Origin: JBJXGE01 sp046154185
Lineage (GTDB): Bacteria; Planctomycetota; UBA8108; UBA1146; JAJFFE01
Reading direction: 5' to 3'
NCBI GenBank assembly: GCA_046154185.1
Contig: JBJXGE010000030.1
Coordinates: forward strand, 1-53,220
Length of the DNA: 53,220 nt
The notes under the pieces are model-generated. The model worked only from the letters and a program-made list of their open reading frames with translations. It ran no database searches and was not told the DNA's origin. A program made the translations under genes and the position numbers. Below, one piece after another: positions 41,111 through 50,260 of the stretch. Position 1 is the stretch's first letter. Every line of letters begins with the position of its first letter.

Positions 41111-41331
41111 GGCCCTCAGAATTCCGAGGATCCGAGAAGAACGAGAATATTGTGGGTCGCAGAATTCTCGAGCGCGGGCGGCGCCGATTCAAACGCGAGG
41201 ATGGATTCGCCGCCTTCACCCGCTGAGAGGATCTGAAGGAGCCAACGCGGACGAGAATGATGTGGGTCACATGGTTTTCGAACAAATGCGGCATCGATTC
41301 AAACGCGAAGATTCATTCGCTGCCTTTAACC
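41097..41331. repeat. 235-bp tandem repeat, unit 1
   Basis: Starts CGACGGGCCTTGCAGGCCCT and ends CTGCCTTTAACC. The following 235 bp repeat it almost exactly. The unit includes GAGAAGAACGAGAATATTGT and GTCACATGGTTTTCGAAC; it has no coding character beyond chance frames. Confidence 0.85.
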
Positions 41332-41566
41332 CGACGGGCCTTGCCGGCCCTCAGAATTCCGAGGATCCGAGAAGAACGAGAATATTGTGGGTCGCAGAAT
41401 TCTCGAGCGCGGGCGGCGCCGATTCAAACGCGATATGGATTCGCCGCCTTCACCCGCTGAGAGGATCTGAAGAAGCCAACGCGGACGAGAATGATGTGGG
41501 TCACATGGTTTTCGAACAAATGCGGCATCGGTTCAAACGCGAAGATCGATTCGCTGCCGCCGATTT
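41332..41566. repeat. 235-bp tandem repeat, unit 2
   Basis: Second copy of the preceding unit with a few differences, for example GCCGG for GCAGG near the start and GCGATATGG for GCGAGGATGG. Recent unequal crossing-over or slippage is the simplest origin. Confidence 0.85.
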
Positions 41567-41712
41567 CTGAGAGGGCCTGAAAGGCCCGACGGGATATAGC
41601 CCGGGGTTGGCCGGCTCGGCGGCCTACCCCGGGAGATGTCGGGTTGGCCGGCTCGGCGGCCTACCCCGGGTCACGATCAAGAAGGTGGTCCCGGCCTGAA
41701 GGGCCGGCGGAG
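41567..41712. repeat. Palindromic intergenic repeat, inverted arm (right)
   Basis: Order of motifs: CTGAGAGGGCCTGAAAGGCC, CGACGGGATATAGCCCGGGG, TTGGCCGGCTCGGCGGCC, TACCCCGGG (twice), TCACGATCAAGAAGG, GGCCTGAAGGGCCGGCGG. The same order recurs at 44322-44435. No gene is supported between here and 41877. Confidence 0.75.
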
Positions 41713-41876
41713 GGCGCAGAAATCACCCACTCGCGACTCCCGGATGACCAAGAACAAATTCCCTGTCCCAAGGTCGAGCGTTTTCCGGGTTTCCCTGTTG
41801 AAGCGGGTCGCAGTCTCGCAACGCAGTGGGACGCCCGAGTCATCGCGTCGGCGAAACTTCTTGAGAGGACAGAAAC

Positions 41877-44114
41877 ATGCAGCGCGCTCGACTCAGTTGG
41901 ATGATCGCAGGGCTCGGTCTCATCACAATCTGCGGCCAAACGACGTTTGCCGGCCCGCCCGCGTGCGACGATCGCGTCGCGCTCAACAACACGCTCAACT
42001 TCCCTTGGAATACCATCAGCACGGTGCGCTACGATCCCGAGCACGATGGCACGCTCGGCCCGGCGGTCGGCAGCGGCGTCTTGGTGGGTCCCCACTGCGT
42101 GTTGACCGCGGGTCACGTGGTCTACAATCGCGACGAAGGTCACTTCAACTACTCCGACATCCACATTCAGCCGGCCGCGTATCTCGATGGCAACGACGTC
42201 GTCTACCCGTATGGCTTTCGAATCGCGCTCCACAAGCGCACGAACGACAAGTACGCCGATACTAGCTACACGCCGAAAAGCGAAGTCGACTACGGCGCGC
42301 TCCAATTCGTGTGCCCGTTCGAAGACCTCACGACCTACATTCCCGTGGTCTTTGAGTACGATCCATCGTTCATCAACATGGCTGGATACCCGGTCGAGGA
42401 ATTGCCGGATCCGTCGCGCTCACTCGACATGTGGCGCGTCGCCGGCGACATCGACACGCTCGAAGACCGTCGCCTCTACTACGACGCGCGTTCGACCGGC
42501 GGCGCGAGCGGCGCGCCCGTTTGGACTTTCAACGCCGACACCGACACGCGCCGCTTGATCGCGCTCAACAACGCGCACTCGACCGAATGCAACGGCATCG
42601 GCGCGCGCCTGGTGTCGCAGAACGAAGCACTCATCTTGTCCTGGATGGAGTGGGAGCCGACGTTCGACGAGAAACTCGCGGCGGGCTGCGCATTCAGCGG
42701 CACGGTGGTCGGCTGGTCCAGTCTGCTGGGTTACTACGCGCAAAATCCTTGGCTGCTAACGGCGATTCAATCGCTGCAGATCATCGATCCGCCGTTCCCG
42801 CCGCCGATTGGACCGCCAACCCGAAAAGTCTTCCAATACATCGAGGGCACTTTCTACGCGTGGGAGGAATACGCTGTCGAGCCGACGGATCCGGATGGTT
42901 TGCACTTCCTGCATATGACGCGGCCCGAGAACCTGTGGCTGAGCGTCGACGAAGCGCAAGTTTTGCTGACCGCGTCGAGCAAGTGGGTCGATAGTGTTCC
43001 GGCCGGTGCGTCGGAGGTCATCGTCCCGTTCGCGCCAGTCGTCCCGGTCCCGCAGCCCATCGATTTGGCGCCGGCCGGCATTCCGGACGCGCGCGTCGAT
43101 CTGCAAATTGCCTTCGCGCCTGCGCTCGAGCGGCGCTTCCTCGCCGTCAACACAGTGTGTGATTGTCTCTACACCGTCGACACGCTCGGCAATACCACGC
43201 CGATCGGGCCGCTCACGGGAGCGCCCGCCGGCGGCGTGTTTCCGAATGTGACGAACCTCGCCCGCGACCTCAACGGCACGCTCTACGCGGTCGACAACTT
43301 CAGCGGCCGATTGCTGTCGATCGACGCGACGACTGGTGCCGCAACGGACATAGGCGGCATGAATCTCACGGCGGGCGGACTCGCCATCGCGCCGGTTCCG
43401 GTACCTGGTCCAGGAGGAATGTTTTTCCCAGCTGGAACCTTGTTCGCGGCGGACGCGCAACTGCGCGTGATCGATAAGTCAAACGGCAACGTCGTGATCG
43501 TGCTCGGCGGCATCGGCACGGATGTCGCTGGCCTCGCATTTCGCAGCGACGGCGAGCTCTTCGCGATCGAACTGAACGTCGCGGGCGCCGATCACCTGCT
43601 GCATGTGTCGACGCAAAACGGCAGCGCAATGCCGGTCGGCGTCGTTGGCCCGGCCTTCGATGTCGCTGGCGCGCTCGAGTTCGACGCCAATGACACGTTG
43701 TGGGCGAGCGATATCGGCGTCGCGGATCAACTCGTGCGACTCGATGTCTTCACCGCTCAAGTGCTCGAGAGTATTCCGCTCGATCTTGGCCACGGCCCGC
43801 AAGGCTTGGCGTTCGCCGGTTTGCTGCCGGTTGCGAGCGGATTCCGGCGTGGAGATACGAATGTCGATGGCGCGGTCGGCATTGCGGATCCGATTTCGAC
43901 GCTCGGATACTTGTTCTCGGGCGCGGCGACCCCGACGTGCCTCGACGCCGCGGACGTCGACGACGATGGCCAAGTGCTCATCAACGATCCGGTGCTGTTG
44001 CTCGCTTACCTGTTCTCGGCGGGCGCGCCGCCGGTAGCGCCGGGTCCGACAAACTGCGGCGCCGACCTTGCGGCCGATAGTTTGGCGGCCTGCGTGTACG
44101 CGGCTTGTCCGTGA
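41877..44114 (+). CDS. Secreted trypsin-like serine protease with propeller-like region and dockerin-like tail
   Basis: A 745-residue protein from ATG 41877 with GAGAGGAC upstream. Signal peptide (SWMIAGLGLITICGQTTFA). S1-family glutamyl-endopeptidase-like domain at about 30-260: His in CVLTAGHVV, Asp in SEVDYGALQF, Ser in STGGASGAPVW. Residues about 430-650 have repeated strand motifs (GTLYAVDNFSGRLLSIDATTG, DGELFAIELN) of a beta-propeller. The tail has EF-hand-like loops DTNVDGAVGIADPI and DVDDDGQVLINDPV, each with a LLAYLFS.GA-type helix, and ends CGADLAADSLAACVYAACP. It is probably an extracellular, surface-attached protease. A perfect terminator follows. Confidence 0.85.
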   Translation: MQRARLSWMIAGLGLITICGQTTFAGPPACDDRVALNNTLNFPWNTISTVRYDPEHDGTLGPAVGSGVLVGPHCVLTAGHVVYNRDEGHFNYSDIHIQPAAYLDGNDVVYPYGFRIALHKRTNDKYADTSYTPKSEVDYGALQFVCPFEDLTTYIPVVFEYDPSFINMAGYPVEELPDPSRSLDMWRVAGDIDTLEDRRLYYDARSTGGASGAPVWTFNADTDTRRLIALNNAHSTECNGIGARLVSQNEALILSWMEWEPTFDEKLAAGCAFSGTVVGWSSLLGYYAQNPWLLTAIQSLQIIDPPFPPPIGPPTRKVFQYIEGTFYAWEEYAVEPTDPDGLHFLHMTRPENLWLSVDEAQVLLTASSKWVDSVPAGASEVIVPFAPVVPVPQPIDLAPAGIPDARVDLQIAFAPALERRFLAVNTVCDCLYTVDTLGNTTPIGPLTGAPAGGVFPNVTNLARDLNGTLYAVDNFSGRLLSIDATTGAATDIGGMNLTAGGLAIAPVPVPGPGGMFFPAGTLFAADAQLRVIDKSNGNVVIVLGGIGTDVAGLAFRSDGELFAIELNVAGADHLLHVSTQNGSAMPVGVVGPAFDVAGALEFDANDTLWASDIGVADQLVRLDVFTAQVLESIPLDLGHGPQGLAFAGLLPVASGFRRGDTNVDGAVGIADPISTLGYLFSGAATPTCLDAADVDDDGQVLINDPVLLLAYLFSAGAPPVAPGPTNCGADLAADSLAACVYAACP

Positions 44115-44151
44115 TCTAGGGGCTTGGGTTACGCGCAGTTTCGAATGTTCT

Positions 44152-44185
44152 GGACGATCGCGCAGTTTCTGCGCGATCGTCCTTT
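44152..44185 (+). terminator. Perfect 14-bp terminator hairpin
   Basis: GGACGATCGCGCAG (44152-44165) pairs with CTGCGCGATCGTCC (44169-44182) around TTT, followed by TTT. It ends the protease transcript. Confidence 0.7.
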
Positions 44186-44217
44186 GCGTTAGGGCGTTAT
44201 CATCTCACGGCGTACTC

Positions 44218-44437
44218 GCTTGCAGGCCCTCAGAGTTTAGAGGAGCCATGCGTGTGTCGGCGGCCGTCTTCGAAGGCAGGCGCGCCAATCCGATTGCGAA
44301 GATGGATTCGCGGCCTCCGCTTTTTTCTGAGAGGGCCTGAAAGGCCCGACGGGATATAGCCCGGGGTTGGCCGCCCCTGCGGCCTACCCCGGGTTACGAT
44401 CAAGAAGAAAGATCCGGCCTGAAGGGCCGGCGGAGTT
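44218..44437. repeat. Palindromic intergenic repeat, third location
   Basis: Shares with the 41.0-41.7 kb block the motifs TGCAGGCCCTCAGA, GATGGATTCG, CTGAGAGGGCCTGAAAGGCC, CGACGGGATATAGCCCGGGG, GGCCTACCCCGGGT, ACGATCAAGAAG and GGCCTGAAGGGCCGGCGG in the same order. Only one unit is present here. The rest of the gap to 44510 has no supported gene. Confidence 0.75.
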
Positions 44438-44510
44438 GCCTTGAGTTTCGAGGGCTGTCCGAATCCGCGAGAAAGACCACCGCGTCCCAGCGGTAAAGCC
44501 ATCGTCCGCT

Positions 44511-44894
44511 TCAGTCCAAATAGATGCACCTGTGGATCTTCACGACTCGACCATTCGGCGCGAATTGAATGTTGCGCAAGTGATAGTCACTTGTAAACGT
44601 GCCTTGTAGTGCATATCTCCAGCAAACGCCAGGCCCCCAGGTCGAGCTACGAACCAATGGCTCACCCAAGAGCTCGTAAACTTCGACCTCGGTCATCCCG
44701 TGTCGAACATGTGAGAAAGCTGCTTCCGAGAACCCAGGCGCATACACCGTTTCAAGATCATCACTGCACAGAAAATAAACGACTGTGTCCGCGAGACCAT
44801 AATGAAAACGCACAGCGGGCGAAAGCGCGAAAGCCACAAAGACAGAGAATCCAAGGAAACCGAGAGTCAATGCTGTTACGCGTCGAGTCGACAT
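44511..44894 (-). CDS. BamE/SmpA-like domain protein
   Basis: A 127-residue protein with one N-terminal membrane segment (about 7-27) that may be an anchor or an uncleaved signal. The motif FSHVRHGMTEVEVYELLGEP, followed by a variable part, WRYALQ, and an IQFAPNGRVVKIHRCIYLD end, matches the SmpA/OmlA (BamE) fold (GMT..EV...LG.P). Classic BamE is a lipoprotein of the outer-membrane assembly machine; here there is no lipobox, so a related inhibitor-like or structural role is possible. It lies 97 bp downstream of the metal-uptake operon on the same strand. Confidence 0.7.
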   Translation of the reverse strand: MSTRRVTALTLGFLGFSVFVAFALSPAVRFHYGLADTVVYFLCSDDLETVYAPGFSEAAFSHVRHGMTEVEVYELLGEPLVRSSTWGPGVCWRYALQGTFTSDYHLRNIQFAPNGRVVKIHRCIYLD

Positions 44895-44991
44895 GTACTC
44901 GATTCACCTGCCGTGTTTTTTCCAGATCGGCCGAATTGTAGAACTCAGCGGAGGCGACAGCAACTTGGGAGGTCGCGCTATCCCGATCTAC

Positions 44992-45972
44992 TTAACAGAA
45001 TTCCGGCCGCCGGTACCCCGACCATCGCGCGATTCGCTTTGCCAGCACCCCGTGGCGCGGTGCGAGGAAGACGGTGGCGATGAAGATCGCGAGGCTCACG
45101 GTGGCGATCATGCCGGCGACGGTGGTGTTGAGCCAGACGGCGAAGGCGTAGCCGAGAATCGCGCTCAAGGCGCCGATCAGCGCGGAAATCCACAGCATGC
45201 GGGAGAGACGATCGGTCAAGAGATGCGCTGTCGCGCCAGGCGCGACGAGCATCGCGACCACCAGAATCGAGCCGACCGCTTCGAAGGATGCCACGGACGT
45301 CACGGCGACGGCCGTCATCAATCCGTAGTGGATCGCAATCGCGCTGATGCCCATCGTCGTCGCGAGGTATGGATCGAAGCAGACGATCTTGAGTTCCTTG
45401 AAGAAGATCGCGATGAGCGTGGCGTTGATAGCAAGCACCACACTCAACCACACGAACGAGCGCGGGAGCAACAGCCCGGCGACTTGAACGCGTTCGTTCG
45501 GCGCGTACTCGATGAGACCGTAGAGCACACAGCTCGGATCGAGATCGACGTCGCGTGCGACGATGGTGATGAGCACCACGCCAATGGCAAAGAGCGTCGT
45601 GAACACAACACCCATCGCCGCATCCTCGGGCACGCGCCCCCAGCGATTGAGACCCGTCGACAAGATCGCCGTGAGCACGCCCACCAGCATGGCGCCCACT
45701 AGCATGGCGACCGGCGCGCGGCTATTCGTGACGATGAAGCCCATTGCGAGGCCGGGCAGAATGGCATGCGAGATGGCATCTCCGAGGAGCGCCATCCGAC
45801 GCAGGACGAGAAAGCAGCCGAGGATTCCGCAGGCGATGCTGCAGCAAACCGCGGTGGCGATGATCCACAGATCGTCGTCGCGTACTTCGTAGTTCCATAG
45901 TGTGAACCAAACTCGCGGCGCGGCGGGCGTGACCGCGATCAAGAAGCAGGACATCGAAGTGAAAAAGCTCAT
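44992..45972 (-). CDS. Metal ABC transporter permease (Mn/Zn/Fe family), second permease
   Basis: A 326-residue protein. ATG 45972 overlaps the upstream stop (ATGA), which rules out the longer frame to 46176. About nine hydrophobic segments. Conserved ABC-3 motifs: GILGCFLVLRRMALLGDAIS, HAILPGLAMGF, ELKIVCFDPYLATTMGISAI and FEAVGSILVVAMLVAPGATA. It forms the transmembrane pore with the other permease and is driven by the ATPase of the same operon. Probably imports Mn(II), Zn(II) or Fe(II); the metal cannot be fixed from the permease. Confidence 0.9.
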   Translation of the reverse strand: MSFFTSMSCFLIAVTPAAPRVWFTLWNYEVRDDDLWIIATAVCCSIACGILGCFLVLRRMALLGDAISHAILPGLAMGFIVTNSRAPVAMLVGAMLVGVLTAILSTGLNRWGRVPEDAAMGVVFTTLFAIGVVLITIVARDVDLDPSCVLYGLIEYAPNERVQVAGLLLPRSFVWLSVVLAINATLIAIFFKELKIVCFDPYLATTMGISAIAIHYGLMTAVAVTSVASFEAVGSILVVAMLVAPGATAHLLTDRLSRMLWISALIGALSAILGYAFAVWLNTTVAGMIATVSLAIFIATVFLAPRHGVLAKRIARWSGYRRPEFC

Positions 45973-47300
45973 TTGGACCCCGCACCACGCGCGCTCATCG
46001 GGTGCGGCGACGCCGGCACCGGAATCTGCGCAACGATCGGCAATCGCCCGGACTCTGCCAGTTTCAATTCCAACTGGGCGAGCACGGCGGGCGGCAGTAC
46101 GTGCTCGATTTGATCCGCGTCGCGGTCGACGTGATCGGGCGCGATATCGGCCTCGCCGATCAAGAATAACTCCCACAGCCGATGGGCACGCACGACTTGG
46201 CGCGCCGACTCTTGACCGTGCGCCGTGAGCGCGAATCCTTCGGCGCTCGGTCGCACGAGCCCCGCTCGCATCGCGCGCTTTACCACCTGCGCGCGGCGCG
46301 CGACGTCAGCGGCGCGCCATGGCAGTGACAAATCGCCGGAGGGCTCGAGTCGCTCGTAGACCGACCGCAACAAGTTCTGCGTGAGAATGCGACGCCGCAA
46401 CAACGCGCGGCGTACGAGGTCCGCGATGATGCCGCGGCGCGGCGCCACAAGCATCGACACACCAAACATCGCCGCCGCCACGATCGTAATCAACGGGCCG
46501 GTCGGCCACCCGCGACTCAAACTCGCGCCGGGCGCCGGCACTGTCGCACTCATAGCCGTGCCCAACGCGCCCGCGAGTCCGCCGAAAAAGGCCGCGAAGC
46601 AGAGCATGCGACCCAAGTTGTCGGTCCAAAAGCGCGCAGCGACGGCCGGAATCACCAACATCGATACCATCAACACGACGCCAACCGCCGGCAGTCCGAT
46701 CACGGTGCAAACACAAACGAGCGCCATCAGCAACAAGTCGAGCGCAAACGCCGGCCAACCCTGGCTCTTCGCGAAGTCGGGATCAAAGCACAACAACTTG
46801 AACTCTTTGTAGAGCACAACAACCGTCAGCACGACCACGAGCGCGACGAGCGCGATGAGTTTCGCATCGCCTTCGACCATGCTCGCCGCTTTACCGAAGA
46901 TGAAAGTGTCGAGACCGGCGCGATTGCCCGTGGGCGCGTTCTGAATCATGCGCGACAAGACCATGCCGAGTCCGAAAAAACCGCCGATCGCGAGCGCGAT
47001 CGCCGCGTCTTCTTTGATGCGCGTCGCCGACTTCACGAACGCGACGAAGACCGTCGACAGCACGCCGAAAACGAGCGCGCCTAACATGAGCGCGGCGAAG
47101 CTGCGATCTCCAACGACGAGAAAAGCGACGCAGATTCCAGGTAACGCGGCGTGTGCAACGGCGTCGCCCATGAGCGAGCGGCGTCGCAATACCGCGAAAG
47201 AGCCGATCACCGCCGAGGCGACGCCGAGGAGCGTCGTCCCGAAGAGCACGACGCGCGTGTTGGAATCCTGGAGTGTTAATAACCGAAACAGATCTTCCAT
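45969..47300 (-). CDS. Metal ABC transporter permease fused to a DtxR-like regulatory domain
   Basis: A 443-residue protein. The first 290 residues are an ABC-3 permease (GSFAVLRRRSLMGDAVAHAA, EFKLLCFDPDFAKSQGWPAF, LPAVGVVLMVSMLVIPAVAA). After the last membrane segment a soluble part (about 300-430) resembles DtxR/MntR: a winged-helix-like stretch (DVARRAQVVKRAMRAGLV, AEGFALTAHGQESARQVVRA) and a dimerisation-type motif HRLWELFLIGEADIAPDHVD, DADQIEHVLPP. Such fusions suggest that cytoplasmic metal is sensed directly on the transporter. The stop overlaps the start of the second permease. Confidence 0.85.
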   Translation of the reverse strand: MEDLFRLLTLQDSNTRVVLFGTTLLGVASAVIGSFAVLRRRSLMGDAVAHAALPGICVAFLVVGDRSFAALMLGALVFGVLSTVFVAFVKSATRIKEDAAIALAIGGFFGLGMVLSRMIQNAPTGNRAGLDTFIFGKAASMVEGDAKLIALVALVVVLTVVVLYKEFKLLCFDPDFAKSQGWPAFALDLLLMALVCVCTVIGLPAVGVVLMVSMLVIPAVAARFWTDNLGRMLCFAAFFGGLAGALGTAMSATVPAPGASLSRGWPTGPLITIVAAAMFGVSMLVAPRRGIIADLVRRALLRRRILTQNLLRSVYERLEPSGDLSLPWRAADVARRAQVVKRAMRAGLVRPSAEGFALTAHGQESARQVVRAHRLWELFLIGEADIAPDHVDRDADQIEHVLPPAVLAQLELKLAESGRLPIVAQIPVPASPHPMSARGAGSK

Positions 47301-47318
47301 CGCTTGCGGTCCGCCTTT

Positions 47319-48185
47319 TTACGAACGCCCTACGCCGCCGAGTCGGACCGCTTCGGCCGCCTCATCCAAGAGCGTCAAACGACCGCCGTAGGTCTTTTGC
47401 AGATTCTGCGGCGTGAATGTCTCGAGTATCGGACCGGCGGCGACAAGTCGCATGTTGAGCAACACGAGGTGATCGAAATACTCCGCTACGGTTTGGAGGT
47501 CGTGGTGAACCGCAACAACGGTCTTGCCAGCCGAGCGCAGATCGCGCAACACGCCAACCACCGCTTTCTCGGTTGCAGCGTCGACGCCCGCGAACGGCTC
47601 GTCCATGAAATACAACTCGGCGTTCTGCGCGAGCGCACGCGCGAGAAACACCCGCTGTTGCTGCCCGCCCGAGAGTTGGTTGATCTGCCGTGTCGCATAG
47701 TCAGACATACCGACTTGTTCGAGGCTCTGCATCGCGATCGCGCGCTCGGCCTTGCCGGGTCGCCGCGTCCAGCCGAGACGGCCGTAACATCCCATGAGCA
47801 CGACATCGAGCGCGTCGACCGGAAAGTCCCAATCGACCGTTTCGCGTTGCGGCACATAACCGATCAGCGAGCGCGCCTTCTTGAGCGTCTTGCCGAAAAT
47901 CTCGATATGTCCGCTCGCGAGCGGTACGAGACCGAGGATGGCCTTGAGCAACGTCGACTTGCCAGCGCCATTTGGGCCGACGACGGCAATGAGTTTTGCC
48001 GCCGGCAACAACACATCGACGTCCCACAACACGGGCTTGCGGTGATAGGCAACCGTCACATCATGGATCTCGACGCACGGCGGCGCAGCCGACGCGGGCA
48101 CCGCGCGGGCGCGCTCCGACGAAGTAGAGACCTCGGCAAGCGAAGCGTCGCCGAGCGCTGGAGCTTCTTTGCGGATCTTGGTCAT
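47319..48185 (-). CDS. Metal ABC transporter ATP-binding protein
   Basis: A 288-residue protein. ATG 48185 is four bases after the binding-protein stop. After a 35-residue leader come EIHDVTVAYHRKPVLWDVDV, Walker A GPNGAGKST, Q-loop GYVPQRETVDWDFPV, signature LSGGQQQR, Walker B AELYFMDEPF and the H-loop VHHDL. The VPQR..VDWDFP segment is typical of Mn/Zn uptake ATPases (MntB/ZnuC/SitB type). It energises the two permeases encoded downstream. Confidence 0.93.
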   Translation of the reverse strand: MTKIRKEAPALGDASLAEVSTSSERARAVPASAAPPCVEIHDVTVAYHRKPVLWDVDVLLPAAKLIAVVGPNGAGKSTLLKAILGLVPLASGHIEIFGKTLKKARSLIGYVPQRETVDWDFPVDALDVVLMGCYGRLGWTRRPGKAERAIAMQSLEQVGMSDYATRQINQLSGGQQQRVFLARALAQNAELYFMDEPFAGVDAATEKAVVGVLRDLRSAGKTVVAVHHDLQTVAEYFDHLVLLNMRLVAAGPILETFTPQNLQKTYGGRLTLLDEAAEAVRLGGVGRS

Positions 48186-48189
48186 CACG

Positions 48190-49206
48190 TTAGCTCTTCG
48201 CTTTCGAAACGCTTTCGGCGTGCGCCGCAACCAGGGCCGGCTTCTGCGCGGGCACCTTGCCGCCGAGCGCCTTCGTGACCGTGTCGACGTTGTGCACGAC
48301 CATGCCGACGTACGTGCCTTCGAACGTGCCGCTCTTTCCCATCGCATCGCTAAAGAGCTCGCCACCGACGAGCACCGAGTGACCGCGACTCTTGCACCCC
48401 TCGACCAACGCGTCGATGGTTTTGCGCGGCACGCTGCTCTCGATGAACACGGCCGGGACTTTTTTTCGCACCAGCGTGTCCACGAGCGTATTGATGTCGC
48501 GCAGGCTCGCCTCACTGTCGGTGCTGATTCCCTGAATGGCAAGCACCTCCAGGCCATAAGCGCGACCAAAGTATCCGAACGCGTCGTGCGCCGTGACCAT
48601 GACGCGATGCTGTTCGGGAATTGTGGCGAGTGTAATCTTCGCGTACTGGTGGAGTTCGGCGAGCATCATAAGAAACGACTCGGCGTTCTTTTGGTAGACC
48701 TCGCGGCCCGGCGAGTCCTTTGCGACGAGCGCGTCGCGCACGCGCTCGGCGGCCTTCGCCCACAAAGTCACGTCGAACCAAACATGCGGATCAAAGTGAC
48801 CGGCGAACTCGGGCGGCTCACGCAGCAGCGATTCATCGATCGCGTCGGTGACCTGCACGACGGTGGTTCGACTCGCCATCTTGACGATGATGTCAGCCAT
48901 GCGACCTTCGAGATGGAGGCCGCTGAAGAGAATCATGTCCGCGTCCGACATGAGCCGCATGTCGCCGGGAGACGCTTTGTAGAGATGCGGGTCCACACCC
49001 TCACGCATCAAATTCGTCACCGCGACGCGCGTGCCGCCGATGTTTTGGGCGAGGTCACCCGCCATCGCGATCGTCGCGACAATGCGCAACGGTTTGGGGT
49101 CGACGGTGGGACTTGGAGTCTGCTCCCCACCGCAGACGGTCGCCACCGTGCAGACGGTGACACCGATACAGAAGTTCGCAAGTAGGAGTCTCTTCATGGC
49201 GAACAC
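48190..49206 (-). CDS. Metal-binding protein of the TroA/MntA/ZnuA cluster
   Basis: A 338-residue protein. GTG 49206 is favoured because AAGGAG lies 9 bases upstream; ATG 49197 would be 18 bases away. Signal peptide, then candidate ligands: His in GVDPHLYKASPGD, His in HFDPHVWFDV, His in MVTAHDAFGYFG and the acidic IESSVPRKTI / GGELFSDAMG region. The DPH...H...H...D/E pattern and the absence of a His-rich loop favour a Mn or Fe binder over Zn. It delivers the metal to the permeases; lipidation or an anchor is possible (a Cys near residue 25). Confidence 0.9.
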   Translation of the reverse strand: MFAMKRLLLANFCIGVTVCTVATVCGGEQTPSPTVDPKPLRIVATIAMAGDLAQNIGGTRVAVTNLMREGVDPHLYKASPGDMRLMSDADMILFSGLHLEGRMADIIVKMASRTTVVQVTDAIDESLLREPPEFAGHFDPHVWFDVTLWAKAAERVRDALVAKDSPGREVYQKNAESFLMMLAELHQYAKITLATIPEQHRVMVTAHDAFGYFGRAYGLEVLAIQGISTDSEASLRDINTLVDTLVRKKVPAVFIESSVPRKTIDALVEGCKSRGHSVLVGGELFSDAMGKSGTFEGTYVGMVVHNVDTVTKALGGKVPAQKPALVAAHAESVSKAKS

Positions 49207-49256
49207 GCTTTCTGTCTCCTTCCAGACCGTCTCACTTACTTGTTTATCGGGCCGAA

Positions 49257-50153
49257 TTACAGACGCACGGAGAGGCCGACAAAGAATCCCAAATCATCGG
49301 ACGCTTCGGTGAGGCCGATACGAGTTCCCGCATCGAGCTGCAGGTCGATCGTCCAGCCGAACGTGATCCCTGCGTCGAAGTAGCCGCGGTATTCCTCGTC
49401 GTCATGGAGATTCGCAAAGCCGGCGTATTCGACGTAGCCCGCCAGGTCGCCAACGATGTCATGACTGACGGTCGCAGTATGCACGAAATCGAGCACGTAG
49501 CGGTCGTCTTCGCCATCGCGATTGAGGTCGAACTCTGCCATGAGGCCGAGCGAAAAATCGTTCGGCAGCCCGACGCCGAGCGGTGCGATCAGACCGCCTT
49601 CCAGCTGCTCGTTGCCCAAGTCGTTGTCGGCGGTTGGAAACTTCACAAAGGGCATCAACGCGAACGCCGTCTCGCCGCCATCGTTTCCCCACAAGTTCTT
49701 TTTGAGTCGCACGATCGTGTCGCCGAATCCTTCCGCCGTTTCATGAGTGCGGGTCGGTCTATCGATGGTGCGTGCGCGTGTATAAGGATCGATGCCGACT
49801 TGTAGATCGACCGAATTGCAAAGACCGACCTTGAGGAGCATTGGCGCCGCAGCGAACGCCCGGGTAGTCTGCGAATTCTCGTTGCGGTGATCGACCGTGA
49901 AATCGACAAACGATAACTCGAGTTGAAAATGCCCGGCGTCGACAGTGTACGGACTTTCAGTGGTGTCGGGGCGATCGGTGCTCAAGTCGCGCAGCGCGTT
50001 GCGCGGTGTTGGATGGAACAAGTGGTAGTGATCCTTGGCGACTGGTTCCCCGCTTTGTCCGCAAGCGAGCGTCGCGTAACACACCAGCAAGACAGTCGGT
50101 CCGGCGCTGCGCGGGGCGAGACCGAGTGGTCGCGGCTTTCGAGTCGGTTGCAT
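49257..50153 (-). CDS. Outer-membrane-like transporter (phenol-degradation MetA-type family)
   Basis: A 298-residue protein. ATG 50153 with TTGGAGC upstream; the longer frame to 50225 is not supported. Signal peptide ending near LACGQS. The motif DLSTDRPDTTESPYTVDAGHFQLE followed by alternating strands, LKVGLCNSVDLQVGIDPYTR, GDTIVRLKKNLWG and a terminal DLGFFVGLSVRL is the pattern of the outer-membrane 'transporter' family. It is the first gene of the metal operon (51 bp to the binding protein), so an outer-membrane route for the metal or its ligand is a reasonable inference. Confidence 0.75.
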   Translation of the reverse strand: MQPTRKPRPLGLAPRSAGPTVLLVCYATLACGQSGEPVAKDHYHLFHPTPRNALRDLSTDRPDTTESPYTVDAGHFQLELSFVDFTVDHRNENSQTTRAFAAAPMLLKVGLCNSVDLQVGIDPYTRARTIDRPTRTHETAEGFGDTIVRLKKNLWGNDGGETAFALMPFVKFPTADNDLGNEQLEGGLIAPLGVGLPNDFSLGLMAEFDLNRDGEDDRYVLDFVHTATVSHDIVGDLAGYVEYAGFANLHDDEEYRGYFDAGITFGWTIDLQLDAGTRIGLTEASDDLGFFVGLSVRL

Positions 50154-50260
50154 GATAGCTCCAAGAAACATCTTTGATGGCTCAAACAACAGCCCTAAAG
50201 TAGCGAGCCGCATTTCGACCGTCAATCCTTTGGCAGGTTTTTCTGAAAGATCGCCCGCCC

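Noticed and set aside
41097..41566. CRISPR array
   Set aside because: Two 235-bp tandem units without short spacers; not the CRISPR layout.
47304..49185. Long plus-strand frames opposite the ATPase and binding-protein genes
   Set aside because: The minus strand carries Walker and ligand motifs; the plus frames have none.
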